Shown here: piece after piece, positions 43,637 through 53,025 of the stretch
Numbering within the stretch: the stretch's first letter is position 1
How the letters are laid out: every line of letters begins with the position of its first letter
Source: Clostridium sp. CAG:609
GTDB lineage: Bacteria; Bacillota_I; Bacilli_A; RF39; UBA660
Assembly: GCA_000438075.1 (NCBI GenBank)
Contig: FR903540.1
Location: 1 to 64,000 of the forward strand
DNA: 64,000 bases
Direction of reading: 5' to 3'
Made by a program: the position numbers and the translations under genes
Notes under the pieces: generated by a model
The model's database searches: none
Seen by the model: the letters and a program-made list of their open reading frames with translations, nothing else
What the model was told of the DNA's origin: nothing

Positions 43637-45016
43637 ATGAATAATTTAAATGAAGAAATATTTAGAGCATATGATATTCGCGGAGTATATCCAACAGAAA
43701 TAAATGAACAAACTGCTTTTACAATTGGAAAAAGTTATGGCTCTTATTTACAAGAAAAATATAACAAAGATACGTGTATTGTTTCTCATGATAATAGGTT
43801 ATCAAGTGAGTCTTTGACTCAAAATCTAATTAAGGGTTTAATTTCTAGTGGTATTAATATCATTAGCCTTGGTTTTACAACAACTCCGATGAATTATTAT
43901 GCAAGATATATAAATGGAATGCCAGGTATTATGGTAACTGCAAGTCATAATCCAAAAGATGATAATGGATTTAAGTTTTCATTTGATGGAATGATTAATG
44001 CTCGCGGAGAAATGATTGATGATTTCAAAGCTTATACTTTAAAAGGTGAATTTAAAAATGGTCAAGGTAAAATAACCAATACCAATATTACTGATAAATA
44101 CATAGAATATCTAAAGTATTCAATAAAGTATGGTAAAAATAAAAGAAAGATTGTAATTGATCCAGGCAATGGTGCAACATCATATATTGTTAGAAAAGTA
44201 TTTGACACATCTTTTTGTAGTCCGGTGTATATTAATGATATACCAGATGGTAATTTTCCAAATCATCATCCAGATCCAGCAGTTTTAGAAAATATGAAAA
44301 TGCTTCAAGCTGCTGTAAAACAACATAGGGCAGATTTTGGTGTAGCTTTTGATGGTGATGGTGATAGAATTGGTGTAGTTATGGAAAATGGCGAAGTACT
44401 TCCAATTGAATATTTGATGCTTATATATATTAAGGATATGTTACCGAGAGTTCAAAATAAAACTTTCTTATATGACATTAAATGTTCAAAATCATTAGAT
44501 GATATGATTACATCTTGGGGTGGAAAATCTTTATGCTATAGAACTGGGGCTTCATATACTGAATTTAAAACTCATCAAGATAATTTGCCATTTGGTGGAG
44601 AATACTCAGGACACTTATATTTCAGGGATAAAGATGCTGATTGTGCCAGTGCTATTTATGCAGCTTTAAGGCTTTTAGAAATCTTGAGTAAAACTAGTGA
44701 AAAATTAAGTAAGATTATAAAAGAGTTTCCGAAGTATTATTCTACACCAGAAATAAAAATACCATGTAGTGATAATAAGAAATTTATGGTTGTGGAAGAA
44801 ATTAAAAAATATGCAAAGGAACATAATTACCCATTTAATGATATAGATGGAGTAAGAATAACATATACTAATGGCTGGGCTTTAGTTCGTGCAAGTAATA
44901 CAGGACCAAACCTAACCTTTAGAGGTGAAGCAACTACTGAAGAAGGAGTAAAAATTCTTGAAAATATTTATTTACCAATGATTCAAGAAAAACAAAAGAA
45001 TATTGATACATTATAA
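43637..45016 (+). CDS. Phosphomannomutase/phosphoglucomutase family
   Basis: 459 residues of the alpha-D-phosphohexomutase superfamily. The start FRAYDIRGVYP, the phosphoserine loop TASHNPKDDNGFKF (~94-107), the metal loop FDGDGDRIGVV (~243-253), the sugar loop GGEYSGH and the phosphate loop RASNTGPNLT are all intact. Closest in layout to the bacterial PMM/PGM (AlgC/ManB) type. Could equally act as a phosphopentomutase-like partner for DeoD; sequence alone cannot settle substrate choice. Confidence 0.92.
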   Translation: MNNLNEEIFRAYDIRGVYPTEINEQTAFTIGKSYGSYLQEKYNKDTCIVSHDNRLSSESLTQNLIKGLISSGINIISLGFTTTPMNYYARYINGMPGIMVTASHNPKDDNGFKFSFDGMINARGEMIDDFKAYTLKGEFKNGQGKITNTNITDKYIEYLKYSIKYGKNKRKIVIDPGNGATSYIVRKVFDTSFCSPVYINDIPDGNFPNHHPDPAVLENMKMLQAAVKQHRADFGVAFDGDGDRIGVVMENGEVLPIEYLMLIYIKDMLPRVQNKTFLYDIKCSKSLDDMITSWGGKSLCYRTGASYTEFKTHQDNLPFGGEYSGHLYFRDKDADCASAIYAALRLLEILSKTSEKLSKIIKEFPKYYSTPEIKIPCSDNKKFMVVEEIKKYAKEHNYPFNDIDGVRITYTNGWALVRASNTGPNLTFRGEATTEEGVKILENIYLPMIQEKQKNIDTL

Positions 45017-45033
45017 TATAGGTGGGATTTAAA

Positions 45034-46575
45034 GTGGATTTAAAGGATGAATTTTTTAATTGTTTTGTGGGTGTAGATAAAGATGTAATTTTGTATGTCG
45101 TAAATAATTTAACACCAGAACAAAAAAGAATGTTAAATGAAGTATATGGCAAAACTAGTGAAGTTATAAATAATTCAACTAGAAAATATATAATGAACAT
45201 AATATTTAAAGATTTATACAAGAAGCCTTTGAAAGATTATATTGCAACATCTGGTGTAAATATTGTCTCTTTAGTTAACACTTTAAAACCTTTAGAAAGA
45301 GAATTACTTTTAAAAGAATATACCATTGATAAAATGGAACCAATTGAAGTATTAACTTCTGAAGAACTTGACAGAAATAAAAAAACTATTAGAAAATTAA
45401 AAGATTCAGTTAGGATAAGAAGATTTAATTTAAGTAGAAAGAAAAGTTTAGATACATATAAATTATTCTTTGATTGTTTTTCTGAAGATAAACAATTAGT
45501 TACTAGAGTGGTAAAAACTTTATCTAATGAAGATATAGATATTTTACAAAAAAGATTTGGTAGTGATTACACATCACTTTATATGGTTGATGATGAAACA
45601 CAAGAAATAATTAGAAATAGTATAATGCGAAAACTAAAAAGAGAACTTAATATATTAAAAAATGGTGGAAAGTTTGTAACAATATTTGATTTTGTTAAAG
45701 ATACGAGAGATATTGAAGTTATAAAAATGCGTATTAATTCAATGGATGTGTTCGGACAATCTTATATCTATAATTTATTTGGAAGTGATTTATCTAAGGA
45801 ATATATTGTTGCAAAGACAAGACAAAACGGTGTTATTAGAAAAGTTTATCTAGATATATTAAATGGTTCAAAAGAAAATAAAAAACATAAGTCTTTAGTT
45901 GAAATTTTTGCAAAATATAAAGGGGATCAAGAAAATGATGAAGAATTCTTACAAAGAATTAATTCTGCTTTAAAAGGATTAGATAAATATGATAGATATT
46001 TATTTACAAGAAAGTATGTTTATAATGAAAAATTATTAAGAATTGAAGCAAAACACTTAAAGTATGTTGTTCAAACAAGAATAAAAAGATTTTTAGTATC
46101 TGATGTTTTAGATGTTCCAACTTGTAAGGGTTTATTTGAGCGATTTAATGAAGGAGAAAAAACTGCAATTTTATATTATATAGATAAACTATTTAATGAT
46201 GAAGAAAAGGCTTTGTTTAGGAAAAAATTTGGTTATGATTTTTCTGGTGTTAGTTATTTATATGATGATATAGATAATAAAGCAGTTCGGGTTTTACTTA
46301 ATAGATTGGAACGTCAATTGCTTAAAGATTATAAAGCTAAACTTAATACAGGCGTTAAAACTGATGTTATTAAAGCAGTAAGAATTACTGCAAGAAGTGA
46401 AGAATATAATGATTTACGATATATTTATGGTGATGTTTTAGCTTTAGCTATTGTTTTATATGTTAGATATGGTAATAGAATAAGTTTTGATGAAATTGAA
46501 AAGATTACTGGTATTAAAGAAGCTGATGTTATAAAATATAGTGAAGAATATTTAAATAATGGAAGAGGAAGATAA
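45034..46575 (+). CDS. Helical repeat protein of unknown function
   Basis: 513 residues from GTG 45034 (AGGTGG eight bases upstream). Built from about six diverged modules of 75-85 residues, each with a segment like LSNEDIDILQKRFGSD (also LFNDEEKALFRKKFGYD and LDKYDRYLFTRKYVY) followed by a basic helix such as SIMRKLKRELNIL or LLNRLERQLLKD. The repeat recalls sigma-70 region 4 (an ...ER..IL..RFG... helix then an R-rich helix). Predicted cytosolic, all-helical; likely a scaffold or nucleic acid binder. No family recognised. Confidence 0.6.
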   Translation: MDLKDEFFNCFVGVDKDVILYVVNNLTPEQKRMLNEVYGKTSEVINNSTRKYIMNIIFKDLYKKPLKDYIATSGVNIVSLVNTLKPLERELLLKEYTIDKMEPIEVLTSEELDRNKKTIRKLKDSVRIRRFNLSRKKSLDTYKLFFDCFSEDKQLVTRVVKTLSNEDIDILQKRFGSDYTSLYMVDDETQEIIRNSIMRKLKRELNILKNGGKFVTIFDFVKDTRDIEVIKMRINSMDVFGQSYIYNLFGSDLSKEYIVAKTRQNGVIRKVYLDILNGSKENKKHKSLVEIFAKYKGDQENDEEFLQRINSALKGLDKYDRYLFTRKYVYNEKLLRIEAKHLKYVVQTRIKRFLVSDVLDVPTCKGLFERFNEGEKTAILYYIDKLFNDEEKALFRKKFGYDFSGVSYLYDDIDNKAVRVLLNRLERQLLKDYKAKLNTGVKTDVIKAVRITARSEEYNDLRYIYGDVLALAIVLYVRYGNRISFDEIEKITGIKEADVIKYSEEYLNNGRGR

Positions 46576-46637
46576 AGTTGACTTATATAGTTGACTTTTA
46601 TTTTTGTTTGTGTTTTAATAGAACTTGGGTGGTAAAA

Positions 46638-47432
46638 ATGATGAAAATACTTGAAGATTTAGAAAGAAAAATAGCACTAGGTAATATAACTGGTAATTTA
46701 GGTAAAGCTATAGAATATGATAATACGATAGTTTGTTATGTAAGTAAAAAAAGTTTAAATAAAGATTTATTTTTGTTTAATTATAATAGTGGTAAAAATA
46801 CTAGAATTGCAAAAAAATACGATTTAGATAAAGAAATATTTTATGTATTTGATGGATTAGAAATTGCTCATGATATATATGGTTTTGACAATGTTTCTGT
46901 TTTATTTAGAAATTGTAAGTTTTTTGCAAATAGATTTGTTAAAGTAGATGGTTATTTAAAGATTAAAAACTCTAATATTGAAACAGTATTATCAATGTTT
47001 TTAGTTGCTGATAATATTTTAATAGATGGATTAGATATTCCAAATCTTGGTATTAGAAAAATAAGTTTTGGTGCTCGTGATGTTTTGAATATTAATGATT
47101 TAACTATCGGAGATAAATTTAACTTTTTAAAAAATAGTAATGTTTCTTTTAGTGGCAAGAATGTATCTTTAAATAATACTAATGTAAATGCATTAGATAT
47201 ATCTATAAATGGTGATAATTTATCTATTAGTAATTCTAAGTTAGATGGTAATGCTGTTTTAGTTAAAGGTAATTTAATAAATAATGTAAGTAATATTGAA
47301 GAAAAAATATTTGATGAATCTATATTAACTTGTGATGATGAGCTTATAAATAAAAGAAAAGAATTGGTTAAAATATTAGGTCAAATAAATAATGTTTGTC
47401 AAGATATGAGTTTAAAAAGAATATTAAAGTAG
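46638..47432 (+). CDS. Protein with predicted beta-solenoid region, unknown function
   Basis: 264 residues from ATG 46638 (GGGTGG upstream; the long in-frame extension to 46578 lacks an RBS). From ~80 on it has short regularly spaced Ile/Leu/Val-Asn patterns (VDGYLKIKNSNIET, NILIDGLDI, DVLNINDLTIGD, NVSLNNTNVNALDISING) as in right-handed beta-helix/pentapeptide-like solenoids. No signal peptide, so probably cytosolic. It follows the helical repeat gene and may share its transcript. Not recognised. Confidence 0.55.
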   Translation: MMKILEDLERKIALGNITGNLGKAIEYDNTIVCYVSKKSLNKDLFLFNYNSGKNTRIAKKYDLDKEIFYVFDGLEIAHDIYGFDNVSVLFRNCKFFANRFVKVDGYLKIKNSNIETVLSMFLVADNILIDGLDIPNLGIRKISFGARDVLNINDLTIGDKFNFLKNSNVSFSGKNVSLNNTNVNALDISINGDNLSISNSKLDGNAVLVKGNLINNVSNIEEKIFDESILTCDDELINKRKELVKILGQINNVCQDMSLKRILK

Positions 47433-47437
47433 ATAAT

Positions 47438-47485
47438 TTGACAAAATGTTTCCTTTATGGTAGAATAAAATCTCATTTTAAATGA
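47438..47485 (+). promoter_or_regulatory. Promoter and small palindrome before the gene at 47504
   Basis: TTGACA, 17 bases, TAGAAT (47438-47466), then the palindrome CTCATTTTAAATGAG at 47471-47485 covering the expected transcription start, a possible operator. Confidence 0.6.
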
Positions 47486-47503
47486 GGTTATGGAGTGGTA
47501 CAT

Positions 47504-48058
47504 ATGAAAAAACAAGATGAACAAAAATTTTTCTTAGCATTAATGGCAAGAGTTGGTGATTACTCATTTATAGATATTAGAAAGTTAGATATATCTTTTG
47601 GATATAGTCCGAATTCTTTAGCGGATATAGATTCTTTTACAATGCATTTTAGTAAATATGAAATAATTAATTCAATTAAAAGAGGCAATTTAACTAGTGA
47701 AAAATATTTAAATGGTAAGTTGGTTATTGAAGATAATCAAAAACATAAACCTTTAGAAGTTATAGATAAAGAATATTATAATAATTTTAGAATAGATTTG
47801 TATTTGAAAGAAAAAATAGAAAATAAGCAAGAAGCTAATAATATAATTAATAAGTTTAGAAGTATATGTAAAGATGAAAGTATTTGGAATAGTTTTACTT
47901 TTGCAATTAAAAATAAAAACTTAGATTTAATCGTAGATATATTATTTAATTTACCATATTTAAGTTTAAGAAAGTATATGATTTATTTGTTAGATGAAAG
48001 AAATAAAGAGTTAAACAAAGAAAGATATCAAGAATTAATTAGAGATAAAGCAGCATAA
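47504..48058 (+). CDS. Hypothetical cytosolic protein
   Basis: 184 residues from ATG 47504 (GGAG eight bases upstream). Mixed alpha/beta N-terminal part, helical charged C-terminal half (ending LLDERNKELNKERYQELIRDKAA). No membrane span, Cys or metal motif; no family recognised. It has its own consensus promoter with a palindromic site, so it is probably regulated independently. Confidence 0.55.
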   Translation: MKKQDEQKFFLALMARVGDYSFIDIRKLDISFGYSPNSLADIDSFTMHFSKYEIINSIKRGNLTSEKYLNGKLVIEDNQKHKPLEVIDKEYYNNFRIDLYLKEKIENKQEANNIINKFRSICKDESIWNSFTFAIKNKNLDLIVDILFNLPYLSLRKYMIYLLDERNKELNKERYQELIRDKAA

Positions 48059-48140
48059 ATTGTTGCTTTTTACACTTTTTAAAAAGTTTTTTCCATAAAT
48101 TAGAAAAAATGTATTATAATATATATAAGGAGTGATTAAA

Positions 48141-49307
48141 ATGTTTAAGAAAAAAAATGAATTAGACACAAATGGATTAAATGAAGTAATTTATTTAAGT
48201 AAAAATATTCTTAAGCTAAGTTTTGTAATATTAATTATTGGAATAGTTTTAGCATCATTTATTCTTTTAAAAGAAGTTGGTGTATTTAAATTTATTGGAA
48301 GCTTACTTAATGTGTTGTCGCCTTTGTTTATTGGTTTTGTTGTAGCTTGGTTATTTGCACCATTAGTTGATAAACTTACTAAAAAAGGTATGTCAAGAAT
48401 AATTGCATCATTAATTGTATATGTTGTGTTTATTGTATTTTTAATAGTATTCTTTAGAATATTTATACCAATTATATATAATGAATTAAATGAACTTATT
48501 AAAACGTTACCTAGTATTACTGATAAGTTAACTGGTTTTATTAATAATACTTTTGATAAATTTGATGGAAGTAGTTTTGATATCGAAGGAATTAAGAATA
48601 ATATATTAGATGCTATTAGTACATATGGTGATAGTATTTCAAGTAATTTACCAACTACAATTGTTAGTGCTATGTCTAATTTAGTTAGTGGGTTAGGCAC
48701 AATATTCTTTGGCTTAATTATTGGTTTATATATGTTATTTGATTTTGATAATGTAACTAATTTATTACTTAAAGTATTTCCTAAGAAACATCAAATGGAA
48801 GTTGCTTCATTAGTTGAAAAAATAGGATCTGAAGTAAGAAAATGTGTTAATGGAACTTTGTTAGTTGCATGTATGGTATTTGTTTGTGATACGATTGGAT
48901 TTAGTATTATTGGTTTAAAATCAGCATTATTATTTGGTTTGTTCTGTGGTATAACAGATTTGATTCCATATATTGGTCCTTATCTAGGTACTGCAGTTGC
49001 AACAGTTGTTGGGCTTACTCAAAGTCCATTGATTGGTCTTGGAGTTTTCATTATTGCATGTATTGTTCAATTAATTGAGTCTTATGTACTTCAACCAATA
49101 GTTATGAGTAAAGCAACTAATTTACATCCAATTGTTATAATTTGTGGTTTATTACTTTTTGGACATTTCTTTGGAATAGTTGGTATGATTTTAGCTTCAC
49201 CAATTATGTCAATATTAAAAGTTATCTGGGAATTTATTGTTACGAAGTTTTCATTATTTCAGGATAATGATGGTGAAAGTATACAAAATTTAAGTGAAAA
49301 TTCTTGA
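48141..49307 (+). CDS. AI-2E (PerM/YdiK) family transporter
   Basis: 388 residues from ATG 48141 (AAGGAG upstream). Eight predicted spans with the family layout: a paired start (LSFVILIIGIVLASFIL), LLNVLSPLFIGFVVAWLFAPLVD, a central soluble loop, then GLKSALLFGLFCGITDLIPYIGPYLG, LQPIVMSKATNLHP and FGIVGMILASPIM. The AI-2E family exports small molecules and some members are Na+/H+ antiporters; the substrate here is unknown. Confidence 0.92.
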   Translation: MFKKKNELDTNGLNEVIYLSKNILKLSFVILIIGIVLASFILLKEVGVFKFIGSLLNVLSPLFIGFVVAWLFAPLVDKLTKKGMSRIIASLIVYVVFIVFLIVFFRIFIPIIYNELNELIKTLPSITDKLTGFINNTFDKFDGSSFDIEGIKNNILDAISTYGDSISSNLPTTIVSAMSNLVSGLGTIFFGLIIGLYMLFDFDNVTNLLLKVFPKKHQMEVASLVEKIGSEVRKCVNGTLLVACMVFVCDTIGFSIIGLKSALLFGLFCGITDLIPYIGPYLGTAVATVVGLTQSPLIGLGVFIIACIVQLIESYVLQPIVMSKATNLHPIVIICGLLLFGHFFGIVGMILASPIMSILKVIWEFIVTKFSLFQDNDGESIQNLSENS

Positions 49308-49311
49308 TGTA

Positions 49312-49525
49312 TAAAAGATTTTGTGATATATTTATTAAGTAATCGTTGATGTTTGATGTTATTTAAGTTATTTTTTAGAGAGTTAGTGGTTGGTGAAAAC
49401 TAATAAGTGATTTAAGTAATTGCTACTTACGGAGATTAATCGGGTAATTGCGTTATAAATAATTAAGTAAATTAAAGGATGGTACCGTCATTTATATGAC
49501 TCCTTTTGGTATCATTCTTTTTATT
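49312..49525 (+). promoter_or_regulatory. T-box riboswitch, alanine specific
   Basis: Leader before the kinase-alaS pair. Stem I includes AGAGAGTTAGTGGTTGGTG, the specifier loop presents GCT (Ala) at 49422-49424 followed by A, the T-box core is AAAGGATGGTACCG (49474-49487), and a terminator (GGATGGTACC pairing with GGTATCATTC, inner GTCAT/ATGAC, then T5) follows. Uncharged tRNA-Ala should block the terminator and raise alaS expression. Confidence 0.9.
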
Positions 49526-49539
49526 TTGAAGGAGGATTT

Positions 49540-50064
49540 ATGAAAATATTTGTTGTTGGGGGTAAAAGTGGTAGTGGCAAAAATGAAGTTGCTAAGATGA
49601 TTGAAGAATATTACATTTATAAGTTAAAGAAATGTGTTATTACAGAGTTTAGTAAGTATTTAAAAGTTTTTGCTAAAGAATTAACTGATTGGGATGGAGT
49701 AAGTCAAGCAAAGCCTAGAGATTTCTTACAAGAATTTGGTGAGGTAATTAGAAACTATGATAAGAGATTCTTTACTAAGAGAATGATTGAAGATATTGAA
49801 ATTTATAAAAATGTAGTTGATGTAGTTGTTATAAGTGATGCAAGACTTCCTTTGGAATTTGAAGATATGAAAAATAATTTTGATGATGTAACTAGTATTT
49901 TAGTGGTTAATCAATTTTCTCCATCTAAGCTTACTATTAAACAACAAAGTGATATAACAGAAACTGCATTAGAAAATTATGATGAATTTGATTATATAAT
50001 TGCTAATGATAAATTAGAAGAAACAAAAAATAAAGTATTTAAAATATTGGAGGGTTTAGAATGA
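49540..50064 (+). CDS. P-loop nucleoside/nucleotide kinase-like protein
   Basis: 174 residues with a Walker A motif GGKSGSGKNEVAK at the N-terminus and a later VVVISDARLPLEFEDM, consistent with the dNMP kinase/dephospho-CoA kinase group. The substrate is not clear. GGAGGA precedes the ATG. It sits between the Ala T-box and alaS and overlaps alaS by four bases (ATGA), so it is controlled by charged tRNA-Ala levels, an odd link for a nucleotide kinase. Confidence 0.75.
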   Translation: MKIFVVGGKSGSGKNEVAKMIEEYYIYKLKKCVITEFSKYLKVFAKELTDWDGVSQAKPRDFLQEFGEVIRNYDKRFFTKRMIEDIEIYKNVVDVVVISDARLPLEFEDMKNNFDDVTSILVVNQFSPSKLTIKQQSDITETALENYDEFDYIIANDKLEETKNKVFKILEGLE

Positions 50065-51800
50065 ATATAAAAGATTTATTTATAGATTATTTTGTTAGTT
50101 TAGATCATAAACAAATCCCAAGTGCACCAGTTGTGCCTGAAAATGATCCATCAGTTTTATTTAATACAGCGGGAATGCAACCGTTGATTCCATATTTAAT
50201 GGGGGAAGCTCATCCATATGGAAAAAGATTATGTGATTATCAAAAATGTATTAGAACTAATGACTTGGATTCTATTGGAGATACTACTCATCATACATTT
50301 TTTGAAATGCTTGGTAATTGGTCTTTAGGAGATTACTTTAAAGATGAAAGTATTACATGGAGTTTTAATTTTTTAACTAAAGTTTTAAATATTCCAGTTG
50401 AAAGACTTGCTGTTACTGTTTATGCAGGGGATGGTAGTATTCCTTTTGATCAAGTAAGCTATGATAAATGGACTCAATTAGGTATAGATAAGGGACATAT
50501 TGCAAAGACAGTAGAAGATAATTTTTGGATAGCTGGAGCTAGTGGACCTTGTGGACCTGATACAGAAATATTTTATTTTAGAAGTGATGATGAAATACCT
50601 TGTACTTTTGATCCAGAAGATAATAGATGGGTTGAAATATGGAATAATGTATTTATGCAATATTATAAAGATGATGCTGGTAATGTAGTAGAGTTACCAA
50701 AGAAAAATGTTGATACAGGAATGGGTGTTGAGAGAATTACTGCAGTACTTGAAGGAGTAAAAGATAATTATCTATCAAGTATATGGAGTGATGTTATTGA
50801 TTTAATTTGTGATATTACTAAACTTTCTTATGAAGGTAATGAAGAGTCTATGAGAATTATAGCAGATCACTTAAGAACTGCAGTATTTATTAGTGCAGAC
50901 CCAGCAGGAATTAAACCAAGTAATACTGATCAAGGTTATATTTTAAGAAGATTAATAAGAAGAGCAATAAGGCATGCTAAGAAATTAAATATTGATATTA
51001 ATAGTGACTGGGAACAAAAAATAGCTTTATTAATAATAAATAAATATAAGAAGTATTATAGTGAATTATCTTTGAATTCGGGTGTTGTTTTGGAAGTATT
51101 AAAAAATGAAAAAGATAAATTTAATAGAACTTTAGAAAAGGGATTGAGAGAATTTAATAAGATTTCAAATAAAGATATTGATGCTACGACTGCATTTCAT
51201 TTATATGATACATATGGTTTTCCAATTGAATTAACTGTGGAACTTGCTAAAGATGCTGGTATTAATGTAGATACACAAGGTTTTAAGGAAAAATTTAAGG
51301 CTCATCAAGAATTATCAAGAACTGCATCTGCTGGTAAATTTAAAGGTGGACTTGCAGGTAATAGTGAAATTGAAACTAAGTATCATACTGCAACACATTT
51401 ACTTAATGCAGCATTAAAAATAGTTGTTGGACCAGATGTTCATCAAAAGGGAAGTAATATTACTGATGAAAGGATGCGTTTTGACTTTAGTTGTGATCAT
51501 AAATTGAGTGATGATGAAAAAAGAGGGGTTGAAGAATTAGTAAATAAGTGGATTAATGATGCATTGGATGTTCGTGCTCAGGAAATGAAAAAAGAAGATG
51601 CTATAAAAAGTGGAGCTGAATGTATGTTTATTGAAAAATATCCAGATATTGTTACAGTTTATACAATCGGAGATAATGTTTCAAAAGAATTGTGTGGAGG
51701 TCCACATGTTAAAAATACTAGTGAACTAGGTCATTTTAAAATAATAAAAGAAGAAGCATCATCTGCAGGTGTAAGAAGAATTAAAGCTATATTAGAATAA
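50061..51800 (+). CDS. alaS: Alanyl-tRNA synthetase, short form
   Basis: 579 residues against ~870 for most bacteria. The class II core is complete (FNTAGMQPLIPYLMG, HHTFFEMLGNWSLGDYF, GMGVERI), as is the editing domain with the zinc ligands HTATH and CGGPHV. The coiled-coil and DHHA1 C-Ala domain are missing; the protein ends SSAGVRRIKAILE. Such trimmed enzymes are common in candidate phyla bacteria and reduced lineages. Under T-box control. A terminator follows. Confidence 0.95.
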   Translation: MNIKDLFIDYFVSLDHKQIPSAPVVPENDPSVLFNTAGMQPLIPYLMGEAHPYGKRLCDYQKCIRTNDLDSIGDTTHHTFFEMLGNWSLGDYFKDESITWSFNFLTKVLNIPVERLAVTVYAGDGSIPFDQVSYDKWTQLGIDKGHIAKTVEDNFWIAGASGPCGPDTEIFYFRSDDEIPCTFDPEDNRWVEIWNNVFMQYYKDDAGNVVELPKKNVDTGMGVERITAVLEGVKDNYLSSIWSDVIDLICDITKLSYEGNEESMRIIADHLRTAVFISADPAGIKPSNTDQGYILRRLIRRAIRHAKKLNIDINSDWEQKIALLIINKYKKYYSELSLNSGVVLEVLKNEKDKFNRTLEKGLREFNKISNKDIDATTAFHLYDTYGFPIELTVELAKDAGINVDTQGFKEKFKAHQELSRTASAGKFKGGLAGNSEIETKYHTATHLLNAALKIVVGPDVHQKGSNITDERMRFDFSCDHKLSDDEKRGVEELVNKWINDALDVRAQEMKKEDAIKSGAECMFIEKYPDIVTVYTIGDNVSKELCGGPHVKNTSELGHFKIIKEEASSAGVRRIKAILE

Positions 51801-51807
51801 TATTAGA

Positions 51808-51832
51808 ACTGAGTTAATTGCTCAGTTTTTTT
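51808..51832 (+). terminator. Terminator after alaS
   Basis: ACTGAG and CTCAGT around TTAATTG, then T7. 51833-51996 shows no gene. Confidence 0.85.
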
Positions 51833-51996
51833 GTTAAAAAATTGATTAAAAGAAAGTAATTAGAATGATAGAAAATTTAGATAATATAATAAATAGTATT
51901 GATTTAGTTAAATAAGTTTTATTCTTTATAATTTACAATTTCCTGCTGTGTTTTTGGAAAAGCACTGATATAATTTAGTTAGCAATAGGAGGAATT

Positions 51997-52473
51997 ATGG
52001 AATACTTGGGTGTTTATGATGAGAATAAAATAAATTTGGGTAAAAAAATAGCACGTGGAGATAAGTTACTTGATAATGAACATATTTTGATTGCTTTAGT
52101 TTTTATTGAAAATAGTGATGGGTTATTTTTGATTCAAAAAACATCAGTTGAAAAGGGAAGCAAATATAGTTCAACTGGTGGTCATGTTTTATATGGTGAA
52201 GATTCAAAATTTGCCATAACTAGAGAACTGCAAGAAGAACTTGGGTTAGATGTTTTAAGTGATGAACTAAAATTTATGGGAAGTATGTTACTTGGTATAC
52301 CATTTTTTGATGTGTATTATTTAAAGAAAGACATTGATGTAAGTAAGTTAAATTTGCAAAAAGAAGAAGTTAGTGAAGTATCATTTATGAGTAAAAGTGA
52401 AATTAATGAATTAATTGATAATGATTTAATGATTAAGTCTCATGGAATAAGTTTTAGAAAATTCTTTAATTAA
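51997..52473 (+). CDS. Nudix hydrolase
   Basis: 158 residues with a complete Nudix box, GGHVLYGEDSKFAITREL then QEELGL (~57-80, GX5EX7REUXEEXGU). The N-terminus (EYLGVYDENKINLGKKIARG) resembles isopentenyl-diphosphate isomerase-like/YfcD-type Nudix proteins. The substrate is unknown. AGGAGG precedes the ATG. It is the first and only intact member of a patch of Nudix material; a Nudix tail fragment and a broken copy follow. Confidence 0.9.
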   Translation: MEYLGVYDENKINLGKKIARGDKLLDNEHILIALVFIENSDGLFLIQKTSVEKGSKYSSTGGHVLYGEDSKFAITRELQEELGLDVLSDELKFMGSMLLGIPFFDVYYLKKDIDVSKLNLQKEEVSEVSFMSKSEINELIDNDLMIKSHGISFRKFFN

Positions 52474-52481
52474 GGTTTGTT

Positions 52482-52661
52482 ATGTATAGTGTTTTGTTAG
52501 GTAAAATAAATTTTAGTTTTCCTTATATAAAGGATGAATTAGAAGATGCTAAATGGGTAACTAAAGATGAATTAATAAAAATGTGTAACCAAGGTATATT
52601 TGATAAGAATACTTATTTTGATGAATTAGTAAATGGTAATTATAAAGGAGATTATAAGTAA
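52482..52661 (+). pseudogene. Nudix C-terminal fragment
   Basis: 59-codon ORF whose middle, IKDELEDAKWVTKDELIKM, resembles the end of Nudix hydrolases, where EL(E)DAKWV.xdEL follows the last strand. The catalytic Nudix box is absent. It begins eight bases after the intact Nudix gene with no good RBS. It is most likely the remnant of a deleted tandem copy, though a translated small protein cannot be ruled out. Confidence 0.45.
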
Positions 52662-52662
52662 T

Positions 52663-53007
52663 ATGGAAAAAGTAAATGCTAAAGATTATTTAGGTAAGAT
52701 TGTTGAAATAAAGATTGATAGACCCTTAGGAAGTAGACATCCGAAGCATGATTTTATGTATAATTTAAATTATGGATATGTTCCAAATACTATAAGTGGT
52801 GATGGTGAAGAACTTGATGCTTATTATGTAGGTGAATTTGAACCTGCTAAAGAAGGTCGTGGGAAAGTTATTGCAATAATTCATAGAACTAATGATGATG
52901 ATGATAAGTTAATTGTTTCTAAAGATGAATATAATTATTCAGATGATGCAATTAGAGCTTTAACTGAGTTTCAAGAAAAATATTTTGAATCTATTATTGA
53001 AAGATAA
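52663..53007 (+). CDS. Inorganic pyrophosphatase-like protein (family I, small)
   Basis: 114 residues from ATG 52663; the upstream in-frame start at 52633 falls inside the previous ORF. YLGKIVEIKIDRPLGSRHPKHDF, NYGYVPNTISGDGEELDAYYVG and IIHRTNDDDDKLIVS follow the small family I PPase-like proteins of Firmicutes. The catalytic Asp cluster appears as DGEELDAYYVG instead of the classical DGDPLDVLV, so PPi hydrolysis is likely but not certain. AAAGGAG lies ~14 bases upstream, a long spacing. Confidence 0.82.
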   Translation: MEKVNAKDYLGKIVEIKIDRPLGSRHPKHDFMYNLNYGYVPNTISGDGEELDAYYVGEFEPAKEGRGKVIAIIHRTNDDDDKLIVSKDEYNYSDDAIRALTEFQEKYFESIIER

Positions 53008-53025
53008 TGTTTAATTTTGAAGAAT

